Position numbers and translations under genes: made by a program. Source: Candidatus Acidiferrales bacterium (GTDB taxonomy: Bacteria > Acidobacteriota > Terriglobia > Acidiferrales > UBA7541). Taken from it: a stretch of 5,153 nucleotides of DNA. The DNA is taken from contig JASHWB010000404.1 in NCBI GenBank assembly GCA_030044295.1, positions 1 through 5,153 of the forward strand, given 5' to 3'. Positions 4,768 through 5,153 of this stretch are shown here, in pieces. Numbering within the stretch: position 1 is the stretch's first letter; every line of letters begins with the position of its first letter. The notes below the pieces were generated by a model. It was not told where the DNA came from. It made no database searches and saw nothing but the letters and a program-made list of their open reading frames with translations.

Positions 4768-5153
4768 CTATTGCTGCTTTTCGAAAACGCCGACAGCTGT
4801 ATTCCCAACGCCTGCGCTCGGCGAGTCCATATCGACGTGGAATAGCAAATTGTCGCCCGCCTGATAGAGAGTGATGGTCTCGTTGGTTGTCGCGCCGTTT
4901 CCCGTAATGCCAAGCTGAGCCGTGAACCGGCCGGCGTTAGCGGGATCAGGCGCAAACGTAGCACTGATCGTATCGTTTGCGTTCTGGCCGGTATTTCCTA
5001 GATCGTTGAAATCGGCGTTGCCGGTCAACTTCGAATTACCGTCCGACAGAGCCTGGCCGATCAGGTCGAAGAAGAAGCCTGAGCCGCCTGCTGTTTGATA
5101 GGTTCCGTCTTGATTGAAGGCGTAGTTCCCGGAGAACGCTGCTCCACTGCTCT
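4768..5153 (-). CDS. C-terminal part of a secreted beta-rich protein of acidobacterial type (5' end beyond window)
   Basis: The minus-strand frame is open from the right edge to a TAA at 4768-4770, giving 127 residues of a longer protein. Visible landmarks in order are 'FSGNYAFNQDGTYQTAGG', 'FFFDLIGQALSDGNSKLTG', 'ADFNDLGNTGQ', 'DTISATFAPDPANAGRFTAQL', 'TITLYQAGDNLLFHVDMD' and the end 'GNTAVGVFEKQQ'. The order (Gly-x-Tyr-x-Phe opening strand, 'DGN...LTG', 'D-x-ND-x-G', a 'GRFTAQL' strand, a 'LLFHVD' strand, a final 'G-x-x-EKQ') resembles a repeated beta domain that I recall from exported proteins of Acidobacteriota. An internal TTG at 5028 could be taken as a start but would cut this domain in half, so the gene surely begins outside the window. 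Composition is rich in Gly, Asn, Thr and Ala, with no cysteine, as expected for a secreted or surface protein. Its function is unknown. It is convergent with the barrel gene. Confidence 0.75.
   Translation of the reverse strand, partial: SSGAAFSGNYAFNQDGTYQTAGGSGFFFDLIGQALSDGNSKLTGNADFNDLGNTGQNANDTISATFAPDPANAGRFTAQLGITGNGATTNETITLYQAGDNLLFHVDMDSPSAGVGNTAVGVFEKQQ

Noticed and set aside
4113..4964. Antisense open frame (283 codons) opposite the barrel gene
   Set aside because: It runs through two real genes and the hairpin between them, and shows no signal or motif.
1..5153. CRISPR array, tRNA, rRNA, insertion sequence or attachment site
   Set aside because: No regularly spaced repeats, cloverleaf, transposase motif or terminal inverted repeats were seen on reading both strands.

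Overview
The window holds most of a lasso peptide (RiPP) biosynthetic operon, read left to right on the + strand. It is followed by a gene for a small outer-membrane barrel protein and by the 3' end of a convergent gene for a secreted repeat-type protein. The sequence is GC-rich. The best clues to origin are the last two genes: a short barrel protein ending in a Gly-x-x-Tyr-Arg-Trp-Gly type strand, and a C-terminal beta-rich domain of the 'GNYAF-N-x-x-G ... LLFHVD-x-D ... GVFEKQ' kind that I associate with Acidobacteriota. I infer an acidobacterial genome; this rests on remembered family style, not on a search.

Positions 3-2694 encode the lasso maturation machinery: a PqqD-like leader-binding protein (B1, missing its first residues at the window edge), a transglutaminase-like leader protease (B2, Cys89/His123/Asp134) and an asparagine-synthetase-like macrolactam cyclase (C, SGGLDSS motif, Cys2 replaced by Ser). 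Positions 2687-2839 hold a 50-codon gene that is easy to miss. It overlaps the end of the cyclase gene by 8 bases, has a strong GGAGG ribosome binding site and encodes the lasso precursor: a leader with the exact YxxPxLxxxGxxxxxTx signature, then a very basic core with a single acidic residue (Asp39). Positions 2860-3861 encode an HPr-kinase-like protein of the type that phosphorylates lasso precursors in the paeninodin family.

The proposed pathway is as follows. B1 binds the leader and presents the precursor to B2, which cuts off the leader. C adenylates Asp39 and closes an isopeptide ring to the new N-terminus. The kinase phosphorylates a C-terminal hydroxyl residue. The core has no serine and ends in Thr-Ala, so any phosphorylation should fall on threonine, most likely Thr49. 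That differs from the C-terminal serine of paeninodin. No exporter, isopeptidase or regulator is visible in the window; they may lie upstream or be absent.

Positions 3862-4040 are intergenic, with a 2 x 11-base imperfect hairpin and a short direct repeat. Positions 4041-4691 encode the signal-peptide-bearing barrel protein, apparently a separate transcription unit with its own AGGAGG. A 10-bp GC-rich hairpin at 4722-4752 sits between it and the convergent partial gene (4768-5153, - strand).
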